DNA of 64,000 nt, taken from assembly GCA_964500675.1 (NCBI GenBank), contig CAZCNY010000001.1:744001-808000 (forward strand), in the 5' to 3' direction. Position numbers and translations under genes: made by a program. The notes beneath the pieces are model-generated. The model did no database searches and was not told the origin of the DNA. It saw nothing but the letters and a program-made list of their open reading frames with translations. Of the stretch, positions 18,014-27,531 are shown one piece after another (positions within the stretch are counted from its first letter, which is position 1; every line of letters starts with the position of its first letter). This DNA is from CAMLJR01 sp964500675 (GTDB lineage Bacteria; Pseudomonadota; Gammaproteobacteria; Pseudomonadales; CAMLJR01).

Positions 18014-18895
18014 CTACTCATCCGCTTGCGCGGTAATTCCATTCGCGACGGCACTGCGCTTGAGGCGAATCGACACGAAACGGTGATGATTGCGTGTCGA
18101 TGCGCGCTCACCGTGGTAACTGGTCTCGATGGACTTGGCATCGATACCGCGACTCATCAAATATTCGCTCACCTGTTGCGCGCGCTGCTTCGCCAGCTCC
18201 AAGTTATCGATCAAGCGCCTGTTGTCGTTGCTGACACCGCGAATTTCAAAACGCGTGACCGAATGATCGACGGCGATATAACGCAGCAACCAATCGATTT
18301 TCTTTTGCGCCGCTGCGCTCAGATCGCTCTGTTCATTATCGAATTCGACGACGGTGTTTTTTATCTGCTCGAATGTAACGGGCAGCAGCTGTTCGATGCA
18401 GGCGTTGTACTGCCGGTAAGCCGATCGAAAATTCACGGGCGAGAGCGCGATAGTCGCAGTTTTGTCGGCATCGTTCTGCAGCGGACGCGCGAACTCAGGC
18501 ACCAGACCCGCACCCAAACTATCGAGCAGCCGCGCCGTCGGTTCGTCGCTCAAACGCAAGAGTTCGGCACCATCGGTAATCTCGACAGTACCGAGCGCGA
18601 TCGGCTTGCGTGTTGGATTCCAACTCGGCGCCGCAGCCGTGAGCTGTGCGGGACCGCTCGCGAATGGGCTTTTTTTTGCCTGCAAGAGGAAGCGCTGATG
18701 ACCGCCGCCGACAGCCTCAAATACCGCCTCGCCAAAACGCGGCACCACTTGTTTAAGCCGGCACGCCAACGGCGAGCGCTGCACCAGCCACTGCGCCTGA
18801 TCGATCGAGGCCATATACGCTTCTGCCCGCGCTTCGATCGCAACGATCGATAGCAAACTCAGTGCGCATCTCCGCCAATACTTAGCAAACATCAT
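18014..18895 (-). CDS. motY: Sodium-type flagellar motor protein MotY
   Basis: Stator-associated periplasmic T-ring protein of sodium-driven (and Pseudomonas) flagella. Seen: signal peptide (to about ARAEA), an N-terminal MotY-specific domain (about 25-150) with WLVQRSPLACRLKQVVPRFGEAVF, then an OmpA-like peptidoglycan-binding domain (about 175-285) with VVEFDNEQSDLSAAAQKKIDWL and LAKQRAQQVSEYLMSRGID. 293 residues is the usual size. Location beside pyrC and rnt, as in Pseudomonas, strengthens the call over generic OmpA. Flagellar genes themselves are outside the window. Confidence 0.88.
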   Translation of the reverse strand: MMFAKYWRRCALSLLSIVAIEARAEAYMASIDQAQWLVQRSPLACRLKQVVPRFGEAVFEAVGGGHQRFLLQAKKSPFASGPAQLTAAAPSWNPTRKPIALGTVEITDGAELLRLSDEPTARLLDSLGAGLVPEFARPLQNDADKTATIALSPVNFRSAYRQYNACIEQLLPVTFEQIKNTVVEFDNEQSDLSAAAQKKIDWLLRYIAVDHSVTRFEIRGVSNDNRRLIDNLELAKQRAQQVSEYLMSRGIDAKSIETSYHGERASTRNHHRFVSIRLKRSAVANGITAQADE

Positions 18896-19066
18896 CGCTG
18901 GACTCGAACCTCGCCATCTTCAGATTTAAGTACAGCCGCCGGTGAATGCACTGGCCGCGCCGGTTTAATCCGCGCGATGATTGCTGTAGCATGCGCGCAG
19001 CACTCGTTCCGATCCCAGCAACTGCCGGCCGTCTAGCGCATTATTTATGAACGCACCATCCATCTC

Positions 19067-20125
19067 ATGAACGAACTGCGCCCTATTAATGAACTACGCA
19101 TAAAGCGCCCCGACGATTGGCATGTGCATCTGCGCGATGGCGCTGCGCTGCCGCATACCACGGCAGCTCTGGCGCGCTACTTCGGTCGCGCCATCGCCAT
19201 GCCCAATCTCGTACCACCCGTTGCAACCACCGCGCAGGCACTCGCGTATCGCGAGCGTATCAACGCGGCGCAACGCGATTGCGCGCGCGCGTTCACGCCG
19301 CTCATGGTGCTGTATCTGACCGATAATACTAGTCCACAGGAAATCGTCGCGGCGAAAAATTCGGGGTACGTAGTTGCCGCAAAGCTGTACCCGGCCGGCG
19401 CCACCACGAATTCCGATTCAGGCGTCACCGATGTGCGGCGTATTTACCCGGTGTTGGAAAGCATGCAACGCCACGCCATGCCACTGCTGGTGCACGGCGA
19501 AGTGACCGACGCATCTGTCGATGTGTTCGACCGCGAAAAAATCTTTATCGATCGGCACCTCAGCACAATCGTTAGAAATTTTCCGCACCTGAAGATTGTC
19601 TTCGAGCATATAACCACCGCCGATGCCGTTGCATTCGTCAAAGAGTCGTCAAGCTACATCGGCGCAACCATCACCGCGCACCATTTGCTTTACAACCGCA
19701 ATCACATGCTGGCCGGAAATATTCGCCCGCATTTCTATTGTCTGCCGATTTTAAAACGCGGCGATCATCAACAGGCATTGATTGCCGCCGCCACCTCGGG
19801 CAATCCGAAATTTTTTCTCGGCAGCGATTCCGCTCCGCATGCGCGCAGCAAAAAGGAAGCGAGCTGCGGCTGCGCGGGTTGCTACACCGCCTACGCCGCC
19901 ATTGAGCTGTACGCCGAAGCATTCGACCGCGCCGGCGCTCTCGACAAACTCGAAGCGTTCGCGAGTTTTTACGGTGCGGATTTCTATAATCTGCCGCGCA
20001 ACAGCGATGACATCGCACTGCGACGTCAGCGGTGGCCGGTACCGGCGGAGCTATCGCTCGGAGATGATGTCGTTGTTCCGCTGCGCGCGGGTGAGACCAT
20101 CGAGTGGCAAGTAGCGGTGGATTAG
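19067..20125 (+). CDS. pyrC: Dihydroorotase (class II)
   Basis: Zinc enzyme of pyrimidine synthesis interconverting carbamoyl-aspartate and dihydroorotate. Seen: the metal motif DDWHVHLRDG, the segment KLYPAGATTNSDSGV whose lysine is the carbamylated bridging ligand in this family, PLLVHGEV, FEHITTADAV, ATITAHHLLYNRNHM and LGSDSAPH. 352 residues, typical of the bacterial class II enzyme. Divergent from motY; rnt follows after five bases, so the two are one transcript. Confidence 0.96.
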   Translation: MNELRPINELRIKRPDDWHVHLRDGAALPHTTAALARYFGRAIAMPNLVPPVATTAQALAYRERINAAQRDCARAFTPLMVLYLTDNTSPQEIVAAKNSGYVVAAKLYPAGATTNSDSGVTDVRRIYPVLESMQRHAMPLLVHGEVTDASVDVFDREKIFIDRHLSTIVRNFPHLKIVFEHITTADAVAFVKESSSYIGATITAHHLLYNRNHMLAGNIRPHFYCLPILKRGDHQQALIAAATSGNPKFFLGSDSAPHARSKKEASCGCAGCYTAYAAIELYAEAFDRAGALDKLEAFASFYGADFYNLPRNSDDIALRRQRWPVPAELSLGDDVVVPLRAGETIEWQVAVD

Positions 20126-20130
20126 CGCGC

Positions 20131-20784
20131 ATGGAAAATCATACCAAGCATCCGTTATCGCTGCGCTTTCGCGGTTTTCTGCCCGTTGTCGTCGATATCG
20201 AAACGGGGGGCTTCAACGCGCGCACCGATGCGATTTTAGAAATCGCCGCGACGACATTGACGATGGACGATGACGGCTGTTTGCGCGTCGATGAAACACT
20301 CGACTTTCACGTCGAACCTTTTCCCGGCGCCAATCTCGAACCGGCTGCGCTCGAATTCACGGGTATCGATCCGCAAAGTTTGGAGCGCAACGCGCAACCC
20401 GAAATCGTGGTATTCGACGAATTATTCAAATTTGTGCGCGGCAAAGTTAAACAACACCATTGCACGCGGGCTGTCTTGGTTGGGCACAACGCCCATTTCG
20501 ATTTGGGATTTTTACTGGCGGCGAGCGAGCGCTGCAATATCAAGCGCAATCCATTTCATCCGTTTTCGGTGTTCGATACCGCCACGCTAGCCGGCGTCGC
20601 CTTCGGCCACACCGTGCTAGCGCGCGCCTGCCAACTCGCCGGCATCAGCTTCAACAATGCGGAAGCGCACAGCGCCGCTTACGATACGGAAAAAACCGCG
20701 GAATTATTTTGTTTGATCGTCAATCGCTGGCGCGAACTCGGCGGCTGGCAACCGTTCGATGCCTTCGGCGATGAAGACATTTAA
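20131..20784 (+). CDS. rnt: Ribonuclease T
   Basis: DEDDh 3'-5' exoribonuclease that trims tRNA and other stable RNA 3' ends. Seen: Exo I VVVDIETGGFN, Exo II GHNAHFDLGF, Exo III HSAAYDTEKTAELF with the catalytic His. The ATG at 20131 gives 217 residues, the family's normal length; the frame opens earlier but would overlap pyrC. Five bases separate it from the pyrC stop. Confidence 0.95.
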   Translation: MENHTKHPLSLRFRGFLPVVVDIETGGFNARTDAILEIAATTLTMDDDGCLRVDETLDFHVEPFPGANLEPAALEFTGIDPQSLERNAQPEIVVFDELFKFVRGKVKQHHCTRAVLVGHNAHFDLGFLLAASERCNIKRNPFHPFSVFDTATLAGVAFGHTVLARACQLAGISFNNAEAHSAAYDTEKTAELFCLIVNRWRELGGWQPFDAFGDEDI

Positions 20785-20816
20785 TTTAAAAGTCCCGCTT
20801 AACCTTTCAGCAAAAT

Positions 20817-20859
20817 CAGTAAGTCTCGCCGCGCATGCTCAGTAAGTTTCACCGCGCAT
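20817..20859. repeat. 20-base direct repeat duplicating the end of a CBS gene
   Basis: Two copies (20817-20836 and 20840-20859), 18 of 20 bases identical. The right copy encodes the last residues MRGETY and stop of the CBS gene read on the minus strand; the left copy encodes the same six residues and stop just beyond it. Confidence 0.8.
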
Positions 20860-21279
20860 ATATTGTTGCAACTGCAGTATCATCGCTTTTTGATCTTCAA
20901 TAATGTTTTTAACCAAATCGCCGATTGAAATCAGGCCGATCAAGCTGTTGTCTTGCAGCACGGGCAAATGGCGTATGTGTTTCGCGGTCATCAACTCCAT
21001 GCAGGATTCCATCGTGGTCGATGGACTGACACAAATTAAATCCGAAGTCATGACCTGTCTGACCTCGGTTGTTCGCGACGAGCGCTCCATCAGCGCGATC
21101 TTACGGGCATAATCGCGCTCGCTAAAAATTCCGACCAGCTTGCCATTTTCCAGCACCAGCAATGCGCCCAGTCTTTTTTCAGCCATCAATTTCAACGCTT
21201 CCACAACCATTGCGCCGGGCTCGACACTGTAAACTTTCGCATCGCCTTTGGAATTCAGTATGTCTCTCACATTTTTCAT
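20839..21279 (-). CDS. CBS-domain pair protein
   Basis: 146-residue tandem CBS protein, probably an adenine-nucleotide sensor. Seen: first CBS (about 15-65) with ALKLMAEKRLGALLVLENGKLVGIFSERDYARK, second CBS (about 80-135) with ESCMELMTAKHIRHLPVLQDNSLIGLISIGDLVK. I chose the ATG at 21279 because GGGGG lies the right distance upstream; two other in-frame ATGs (21285 and 21312) are possible. Convergent with rnt. The last 20 bases are duplicated just after the stop. Confidence 0.87.
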   Translation of the reverse strand: MKNVRDILNSKGDAKVYSVEPGAMVVEALKLMAEKRLGALLVLENGKLVGIFSERDYARKIALMERSSRTTEVRQVMTSDLICVSPSTTMESCMELMTAKHIRHLPVLQDNSLIGLISIGDLVKNIIEDQKAMILQLQQYMRGETY

Positions 21280-21545
21280 GACCATCCCCCAGACTGTCTT
21301 TTTCTTTTCCAAAGGTTACATTCAATGGCCGCGAATTGGCAAATCGCCGGTTTGACCTAGCGCAGTGAATATCGCGATCTTCGCGCATCGATGCGCGGGC
21401 TATAAGCTGGCATATCGCTTGCGTTGCTTCACACCAGTTAGTACAGGTGCACACTTTACACACCGATTCGGCGCAATTTCGGCAAATAATTGCAATCTTT
21501 ATTGCCTCCAGCGGCAATTGATTGCCGCCTTGTGGATACCTCGCC

Positions 21546-22277
21546 ATGGCAGAAACTTATGCATTGTCTCAGCCCCCGATGCGATCGCCGGCCGACGCCA
21601 CAAAAATCGATCTCATCGAAGCTCAGCACGCGTTCGCGATTATCGACGTGCAACCGCAGAGTTCGACGCACTTTTTCCAAAGCGCGATTCTCGCGGTGGA
21701 TCCACCTTCTCGCACCATTATGATCGACGATCTGTTTCCAGCATGCGGTCTCCAACAGGGCGCTCCGCTCGCGATAACGCTGCGCCTGACCAATGAACGC
21801 CGCGTCAGATTTTCAACGCGCGTCATCGACAAGCAACCACACGGCGATGCGATCTGTTATCGCGTAGCGATGCCGGACCATTTGACCTACAACCAACGGC
21901 GCGACTCGTATCGCTTCCGACTTTCCGAAGGCTTTGCCGAATTCCACACACACGAGGGCTACTACTGCGCCGGCTCGATTCAGGATATTTCGTTGACCGG
22001 CGCGCGGGTATTGCTGGACCATCAAATCGTTATAGCGCCAGGCGCTGTGTTAAATCGATTTTCGTTCGAATTTTCAGGCAATCGTTTTAATTGCGAAGCC
22101 ATCGTCAAACGCTGTCATCGCGATATCGAGAACAAAGATATTATCGGCGTCGAGTTCAACGCCATGCCGCGCGCGCAACAACGTATCCTCGAAAAAGCCA
22201 TATTTCAATTGCACCGGTCGGTGGCGAAACAACACGCTGAAAATCGTGTTAAACACCCCGCGGTGGTTGCGAATTGA
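21546..22277 (+). CDS. PilZ-domain protein, YcgR-like
   Basis: Probable cyclic di-GMP receptor affecting motility. 243 residues: N-terminal beta domain resembling the YcgR-N/PilZN fold (about 20-115), then PilZ (about 120-230) with the ligand motif RRDSYR (RxxxR) and DISLTGARV (D/NxSxxG). The start is the ATG at 21546. The leader (21501-21526) carries ATTGCC/GGCAAT inverted repeats that could fold in the mRNA. The diguanylate cyclase and MotY genes a few kb away fit a brake on the flagellar motor, by inference. Confidence 0.83.
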   Translation: MAETYALSQPPMRSPADATKIDLIEAQHAFAIIDVQPQSSTHFFQSAILAVDPPSRTIMIDDLFPACGLQQGAPLAITLRLTNERRVRFSTRVIDKQPHGDAICYRVAMPDHLTYNQRRDSYRFRLSEGFAEFHTHEGYYCAGSIQDISLTGARVLLDHQIVIAPGAVLNRFSFEFSGNRFNCEAIVKRCHRDIENKDIIGVEFNAMPRAQQRILEKAIFQLHRSVAKQHAENRVKHPAVVAN

Positions 22278-22295
22278 TTCTTAAAGTTATTAATC

Positions 22296-24104
22296 CTAAA
22301 TTTGCAGCACATAACTACCCGGTGCCGCTTCAAGTACACCCTCTTCTTTAATAACACGCGCCGCGATTTGTTTCTTGCTCGAATGCTGCACCAGCCACTG
22401 CTGCAATGCCGGCCACCACGAGCCGTCGTTCGATTGCGCCTGTTGCAACCACGAATCGGGGTCGACGCTGCGATCCTGTACGGCTGTGGTTTTGATGCGA
22501 TAACCGCTGTGTGGATGGTCGATAGGATTGACGATGCCGACGTTGTGGCCGCCCGATGTCAGCAGAAACGTCACATCGACGCGCACGTAGTGATGAATTT
22601 TGTAAACCGAACGCCACGGCGCGACATGATCGCGCTCGGTGCCGACGCAAAAAATCGGCGCGCGGATATTGTGCAGATCGATCGGTTTACCGTTGACTTC
22701 GTATTGATCGCGCGCGAGTTGATTTTCGAGAAATAATTTGCGCAAATATTCCGAGTGCATGCGAAATGGCATACGCGTCAAATCGGTATTCCACGCCATT
22801 AAATCGTTCAGGTGCTGACGTTTGCCGAGCAGATATTCGTGCAACATGCGCGACCAGATCAGATCGTTGCTGCGCAGCAATTGAAACGCGCCCACCATCT
22901 GTTTGGCATCGAGAAATCCCTGTCGTTCCATCAGCGTTTCCAGATAGGCAATTTCGCTTTCGCTGATAAACAACCCGAGTTCTCCGGGCTGCGTGAAATC
23001 GACTTCGGTCGCGAGCAGCGTCATCGAAGCGATATTGTCGGCGCTATCGGTCTGCGCCAGCGCGGCCAGCGCGATGGCGAGCATGGTGCCGCCGAGACAG
23101 TAACCCATTGTGTGCACGCGCGCATCGCCGCACACGGTATGCACCGTATCCAGTGCGGCGCATACGCCGAGACGGCGATAATCCTCCATCGACAGTTCGC
23201 GATCTGCGGCGGTGGGATTTTTCCAGGAAATAATAAATACCGTATGACCCTGTTCGACCAGATATCTAACGAGTGAATTATGTGGCGACAGATCGAGAAT
23301 GTAATACTTCATGATCCACGCCGGCACGATCAGTATCGGTTCGCGATACACCTGCTCGGTTTGCGGCGCATATTGAATCAGTTCGATGAGTTCGTTGCGA
23401 AAAATAACCGCACCCGGCGTGATCGCGACATCGCGCCCCACGCGATACGCATCGGCACCGGCCGGACGTTCGTGCGTGAGCGTGCGCACGGCGTCCTCCC
23501 ACCAATAAGTCAAGCCGCGCCACAAATTGACGCCGCGCTCGCGATAGGTTTCATCGAGCACTTCGGGGTTGCTGAAAAAGAAATTCGACGGCGAAAACGT
23601 ATCGAGCATTTGTCGCGCGACAAAACTCACCACGCGATTATCGTCGGGCGGCACACCGCGCACATCGGTCACGGTGATATGCCACCATTGCTGTGTCAGT
23701 AAAAACGATTGGTGGAGTACATTGAACGGCCAGTGCTGCCAGGCCGGATCGGCAAAGCGGCTGTCCTGTTGCAGCGGCGCGATGCAGTCCTCGCAATCAT
23801 CGTTCAGCGCCGACAACCAGGCATAACGCCATGCGACCAAGGTTTTCTTCGCGGCCTTTTCCAGCGACTGCAATTGTTTGCCGGGCGACAACAGCCAGTG
23901 TGCCCACCAATTGCAGCCAATCTTGACGAGGCTGGCCGGCGAAACCCCGAGCGTCGAACGCGCGAGCAGGCCGTTGTAATGGCGGTCGAGGCGCTGATAG
24001 ATATTGTCTTCGGCTTTGTAATCGGTATCGGTGTCGCTTGAAATCTGCCTTGCCGGCACGGCAACGCCCGGTTCGCTATCCGTATTCGCTGCTCGACGCG
24101 CCAT
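22296..24104 (-). CDS. phaC: Polyhydroxyalkanoate synthase (PhaC, class I-like)
   Basis: Polymerises hydroxyacyl-CoA into PHA storage granules. Seen: N-terminal PhaC_N region with GVNLWRGLTYWWED, alpha/beta-hydrolase core with the lipase-like box MGYCLGGTM (catalytic Cys336), the Asp in FCVGTERDHVAPW and the His in SGGHNVGIVNP. 602 residues, in the class I range. It stands alone; no phaA, phaB or phasin gene is near. Convergent with the PilZ gene. Confidence 0.92.
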   Translation of the reverse strand: MARRAANTDSEPGVAVPARQISSDTDTDYKAEDNIYQRLDRHYNGLLARSTLGVSPASLVKIGCNWWAHWLLSPGKQLQSLEKAAKKTLVAWRYAWLSALNDDCEDCIAPLQQDSRFADPAWQHWPFNVLHQSFLLTQQWWHITVTDVRGVPPDDNRVVSFVARQMLDTFSPSNFFFSNPEVLDETYRERGVNLWRGLTYWWEDAVRTLTHERPAGADAYRVGRDVAITPGAVIFRNELIELIQYAPQTEQVYREPILIVPAWIMKYYILDLSPHNSLVRYLVEQGHTVFIISWKNPTAADRELSMEDYRRLGVCAALDTVHTVCGDARVHTMGYCLGGTMLAIALAALAQTDSADNIASMTLLATEVDFTQPGELGLFISESEIAYLETLMERQGFLDAKQMVGAFQLLRSNDLIWSRMLHEYLLGKRQHLNDLMAWNTDLTRMPFRMHSEYLRKLFLENQLARDQYEVNGKPIDLHNIRAPIFCVGTERDHVAPWRSVYKIHHYVRVDVTFLLTSGGHNVGIVNPIDHPHSGYRIKTTAVQDRSVDPDSWLQQAQSNDGSWWPALQQWLVQHSSKKQIAARVIKEEGVLEAAPGSYVLQI

Positions 24105-24284
24105 GGCTCGACCCTCGCGATAATTATCAGCCTTACACGAAACCTATCGACCTTGAACGACATCATCGACCCTGAAAAAGAATCGATACAAATGTTGAAA
24201 CTTAACACTACCAGCTTATCGAGAAGAAATTAACCGCAAAGTTCCACGGTGATTTAGCGTCATGTGCAGTTTCGACGCGAAAAA

Positions 24285-24306
24285 AAAGCCGGCGGCTGCC
24301 GGCTTT
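24285..24306 (-). terminator. Terminator after the peroxiredoxin gene
   Basis: AAAGCCGGC-GGCT-GCCGGCTTT with flanking A run on the plus strand (U tract on the transcript). It lies 24 bases past the peroxiredoxin stop and separates it from phaC. Confidence 0.85.
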
Positions 24307-24329
24307 CTCATGCGCACAAACCAAACCGC

Positions 24330-24935
24330 TTAGAGTTTGTCTTTGTTTTGTGCGAGGTACTCGGCGACGCCGGAAATGCTCGCCTTCATGCCTTTATCGC
24401 CTTTCTTCCAGCCCGCCGGGCACACTTCGCCGTGCGCTTCGTGGTATTGCAGCGCTTCGACGAGACGGATGAGTTCGTCGATGTTGCGACCGAGCGGCAG
24501 GTCGTTGACGATCTGCGAACGCACGACGCCGTTTTTGTCGATGATGAACGCGCCGCGGAAAGCGGGGCCGCCGCCAGCGGTTTCAACATCGTACGCACGC
24601 GCAATATCGTGGCTCATGTCGGCTGCCATCGTGTATTTCACGGGGCCGATGCCGCCTTTGTCGATCGGGGTATTGCGCCACGCGTTGTGCGTGAATTTGG
24701 AATCGATCGACACCGCGATCACTTCGACGCCGAGCGCTTTGAACGCATCGACGCGGTGATCGAGCGCGATCAATTCGGACGGGCACACGAACGTGAAATC
24801 GAGCGGATAGAAAAATACCAGACCGTATTTGCCTTTGATCGCTTCGCTGAGCTTGAAGCCGCCGACGATTTCGCCATTGCCGAGCACCGCATCGCAGGTG
24901 AAATCGGGGGCAGGTTTACCAACGAGTACTCCCAT
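24330..24935 (-). CDS. Typical 2-Cys peroxiredoxin (AhpC/Prx1 type)
   Basis: Thiol peroxidase reducing hydrogen peroxide and organic peroxides in the cytoplasm. Seen: VGKPAPDFTCDAVLGNGE, FFYPLDFTFVCPSE with the peroxidatic cysteine, and HGEVCPAGWKKG with the resolving cysteine; 201 residues. The ATG at 24935 is eight bases from GGAG; two ATGs just upstream are too close to that site. No ahpF lies beside it, so the electron donor is probably thioredoxin. Confidence 0.93.
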   Translation of the reverse strand: MGVLVGKPAPDFTCDAVLGNGEIVGGFKLSEAIKGKYGLVFFYPLDFTFVCPSELIALDHRVDAFKALGVEVIAVSIDSKFTHNAWRNTPIDKGGIGPVKYTMAADMSHDIARAYDVETAGGGPAFRGAFIIDKNGVVRSQIVNDLPLGRNIDELIRLVEALQYHEAHGEVCPAGWKKGDKGMKASISGVAEYLAQNKDKL

Positions 24936-25241
24936 TGCCATCACTCCAGGTTAGGGTTGAAAAAAGTTTAAGAGAATTGAAAGAGGACGCAGTCTAGCAG
25001 AATCCTGTGGCGGATTTTACTTCCCTCTGGGAGCGTACAAAAAACACTCAGGCACTAAAAGATAGGGCGGTCACTGTGTCACAGAAGGTGAAGGCGTACA
25101 CCGTCACTTGACGGCCACAAGCCGACCTTCGAGCCAAATGAAAATAACATGTCGTGGACCCAAACAGCAGACGTCGAATTTGCTCGGCACAGAAATAAAC
25201 ACAGCTCCACGAATGAGCCGCATCGCTAACCGACAAAGGAT
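24936..25241. other. Intergenic region, no gene seen
   Basis: 306 bases between the VPxP-CTERM gene and the peroxiredoxin gene. It contains the peroxiredoxin leader and a short inverted repeat CCGTCA/TGACGG (25101-25114). A 62-codon minus-strand frame is present but has no homology or ribosome site I can support. Confidence 0.4.
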
Positions 25242-25937
25242 TTAAGCAGCTTTAACTTTCCGTGCAACCCCAAACAATCCAATTAAAATTGAGCCAAACA
25301 GCGATGCAGAACCAGGTATCGGCACCGCGCCAATCGTGCTAATCGCAGGCAAAGGAGTACTAATATTTACTAGTTTTAGATCGCCCCGGGCGATAGCTTC
25401 GCCAGAACCATCATTAAAATCGATAAAAAACGCAAGCGAATCGCCAACTTTCCAGTTTTCTACAAAAGCAGTAGCATCGCCGTACTTTAAGCTTTTATAT
25501 ATTGATAACTCCGAACCAACTCCAATATCTCCCTCGTAAAAAGATGTATTCGATGCCAAATAAGATAAATCCATTAATAAATTGCCTGTTGGTCCAACTG
25601 AAGAGCTGCTCATATCTATACTGCTTGAGATGAGCGCCGCATAACGATACCAACTATCTTGCGATCCCGTTGTGCTGGTGTGCTGATAAAATGGATAAGA
25701 TGTAACAGCGCCATTAGGCGCGGTACTTGTCCCATTTTTACCGGCATCGAGAGATATTGCAAAATTAACAGCTGCCCCAGTAAAAAGTCCGTCCCTCGTA
25801 TACGTGCTGACAAAATTTCCGGCAGAGTCTGTTACTGAGCTGATTTGACCCGAAAAATTATAAATAGATGCTGCTTGGCAATTGTGCCCGAATGCGATCG
25901 CTAATATTGGGTAAAATATAAGATAATTTTTCAGCAT
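25242..25937 (-). CDS. Secreted protein with a VPxP (PEP-CTERM-like) sorting tail
   Basis: 231 residues. Signal peptide (1-20, ending QAA), a beta-rich middle of low charge, and a C-terminal tripartite tail: VPIPGS, a hydrophobic stretch, then RKVKAA. This is the pattern recognised by exosortase systems, which process such proteins at the inner membrane for surface or matrix export. The ATG at 25937 has AGGATG upstream; longer starts add no signal. No exosortase gene is in the window. Base composition is more A/T-rich than its neighbours. The role of the body is unknown. Confidence 0.75.
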   Translation of the reverse strand: MLKNYLIFYPILAIAFGHNCQAASIYNFSGQISSVTDSAGNFVSTYTRDGLFTGAAVNFAISLDAGKNGTSTAPNGAVTSYPFYQHTSTTGSQDSWYRYAALISSSIDMSSSSVGPTGNLLMDLSYLASNTSFYEGDIGVGSELSIYKSLKYGDATAFVENWKVGDSLAFFIDFNDGSGEAIARGDLKLVNISTPLPAISTIGAVPIPGSASLFGSILIGLFGVARKVKAA

Positions 25938-26242
25938 AACAACATCCTCTGTAAGATTTATTGGTTGGTGCCCATTAGCATGCAAAAAAGTAACAGATAA
26001 ACGTTGTGTAAACAATACTATTCTTAGAGTGCTGAATTATTTTCGGCTGCAAGAGGTCCGAGCAAGTCAACTTACCAGCGGATAATCATCTCCGACTAAT
26101 TTTGCATTGTCTTTGTTACACGGCAAAGTCTGATATATAAAATCTTCATCAGGAAACCAAAAACCAATATTTTAGATGTCCGCTTTTGAGGCTGTCTCCT
26201 TCCCGCGTGAACGGCTGTAATGGGTCGGTTCCACACACAAAC
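25938..26242. other. Intergenic region, no gene seen
   Basis: 305 bases, A/T-rich, upstream of the VPxP-CTERM gene and downstream of cydX. I see neither a convincing terminator for the cyd operon nor a supported reading frame. Confidence 0.4.
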
Positions 26243-26359
26243 TCATTCCGCATCGGAATTCGCTTCAGCCGCAGTCAATTGAAATTCAATCCACATGGCA
26301 TTGATGATACCGACGCTGCAGGCGAGACCGAGGCCGAGGATCCAGGTGAAATACCACAT
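26243..26359 (-). CDS. cydX: Cytochrome bd small subunit CydX
   Basis: 38-residue single-helix subunit needed for stability of cytochrome bd oxidase. Translation of the minus strand from the ATG at 26359 starts MWYFTWILGLGLACSVGIIN and continues with NAMWIEFQL, the family hallmark. GAGGAAAA lies upstream. It sits 29 bases after cydB, the usual position. It is too short for common gene callers. Confidence 0.93.
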   Translation of the reverse strand: MWYFTWILGLGLACSVGIINAMWIEFQLTAAEANSDAE

Positions 26360-26388
26360 AGGTTTTCCTCTCAATCTGATTATCTAAT

Positions 26389-27531
26389 TCAATACAAAGA
26401 ATGCGAATTTTCTTTCACATAGTCTTCATCGACGCGCCCGCGCAGCACGCGAAATACCCAACCCGTGTACAGCAGTATGATCGGCATGAAAATGATTACT
26501 GCGATGAGCATGATGCGCAGCGTGAGTTCGCTCGATGCCGCATCCCACACCGTCAAACTTTGCGATGGATGCGAAATCGACGGAAATAAAAACGGAAACA
26601 AACTGAAACCCGCCGTGAGTACGATGCCCGCCACCGCGAGCGAACTCGTAATAAATGCCGGTCCGCTATGACGGCGCAACAATACTGTCGCGAGCAATGC
26701 AACAAATGCGAGCGCAGGCGCGAGCATGAACCACGGCAGCCGCGAATAATTCGCGAGCCACGCGCCGTGCGCGACACCGACATCTTTAAATAGCGGATTC
26801 GACGGCATGTTATGCAGCGCGTGCGCCGATTGCGTCACCACATAGCCGTCGCTCATTGCGAGCACTACACCGCCCAGCGCGAATAATAGCATCGTGGCAC
26901 CCGCCGCAAACGGCAGCAGCGCAGCGGCGCGCTCGCGCACGCGGCCCGTGGTTTTCAAATTCAAAAATGCCGCACCCTGCGTCACGAGCATCGCGACGGA
27001 AACCAGTCCGCACAACAGCGCGAATGGCCGCAACAATAAAAAGAAATTGCCCTCGTAATAAAACCGCAGATCGGCATCGAAATGAAACGGCACGCCGAGA
27101 AATAAATTGCCGATCGCGACACCGCACAACAGCGCGGGCACGAAACCGCCGATGAACAGCGCGATATCCCACGTCGCGCGCCACCGCGCATGCGTTAATT
27201 TATTGCGAAAATCGAAGCCGACCGGACGCAAAATCAGCGCGAGTAAAATCAGCAGCATCGCCAGATAAAATCCGGAAAACGCGGCGGCGTACAACGTTGG
27301 AAACGCCGCGAACACCGCGCCGCCACCGAGAACGAACCAGACTTGATTGCCCTCCCAGGTCGGACCGATGCTGTTGATCAGCACGCGGCGTTCGCTGTCG
27401 GTGCGCGCCACGAACGGCAGCAGCGTGCCGACACCGAGATCGAACCCGCCCATCACGGCAAAGCCGATCAACAGCACGCCGAGCAGCGCCCACCAGATCA
27501 CGCGCAACACATCGTAAGTCAGCCATTCCAT
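26389..27531 (-). CDS. cydB: Cytochrome bd ubiquinol oxidase subunit II
   Basis: Partner of CydA in the quinol oxidase of the inner membrane. Seen: MEWLTYDVLRVIWWALLG, GGFDLGVGTLLPF, GPTWEGNQVWFVLGGGAVFAAFP, and eight or so helices; 380 residues. The ATG at 27531 overlaps the cydA stop (TGATG), indicating translational coupling. Third from last gene of the long minus-strand operon, followed by cydX. Confidence 0.95.
   Translation of the reverse strand: MEWLTYDVLRVIWWALLGVLLIGFAVMGGFDLGVGTLLPFVARTDSERRVLINSIGPTWEGNQVWFVLGGGAVFAAFPTLYAAAFSGFYLAMLLILLALILRPVGFDFRNKLTHARWRATWDIALFIGGFVPALLCGVAIGNLFLGVPFHFDADLRFYYEGNFFLLLRPFALLCGLVSVAMLVTQGAAFLNLKTTGRVRERAAALLPFAAGATMLLFALGGVVLAMSDGYVVTQSAHALHNMPSNPLFKDVGVAHGAWLANYSRLPWFMLAPALAFVALLATVLLRRHSGPAFITSSLAVAGIVLTAGFSLFPFLFPSISHPSQSLTVWDAASSELTLRIMLIAVIIFMPIILLYTGWVFRVLRGRVDEDYVKENSHSLY

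Noticed and set aside
21382..21397. Perfect 16-base palindrome CGCGCATCGATGCGCG upstream of the PilZ gene
   Set aside because: It could be an operator, but GC-rich palindromes of this kind are common in this sequence and no promoter elements line up with it.
25048..25236. 62-codon minus-strand frame
   Set aside because: No ribosome site, no homology and no context that supports it.
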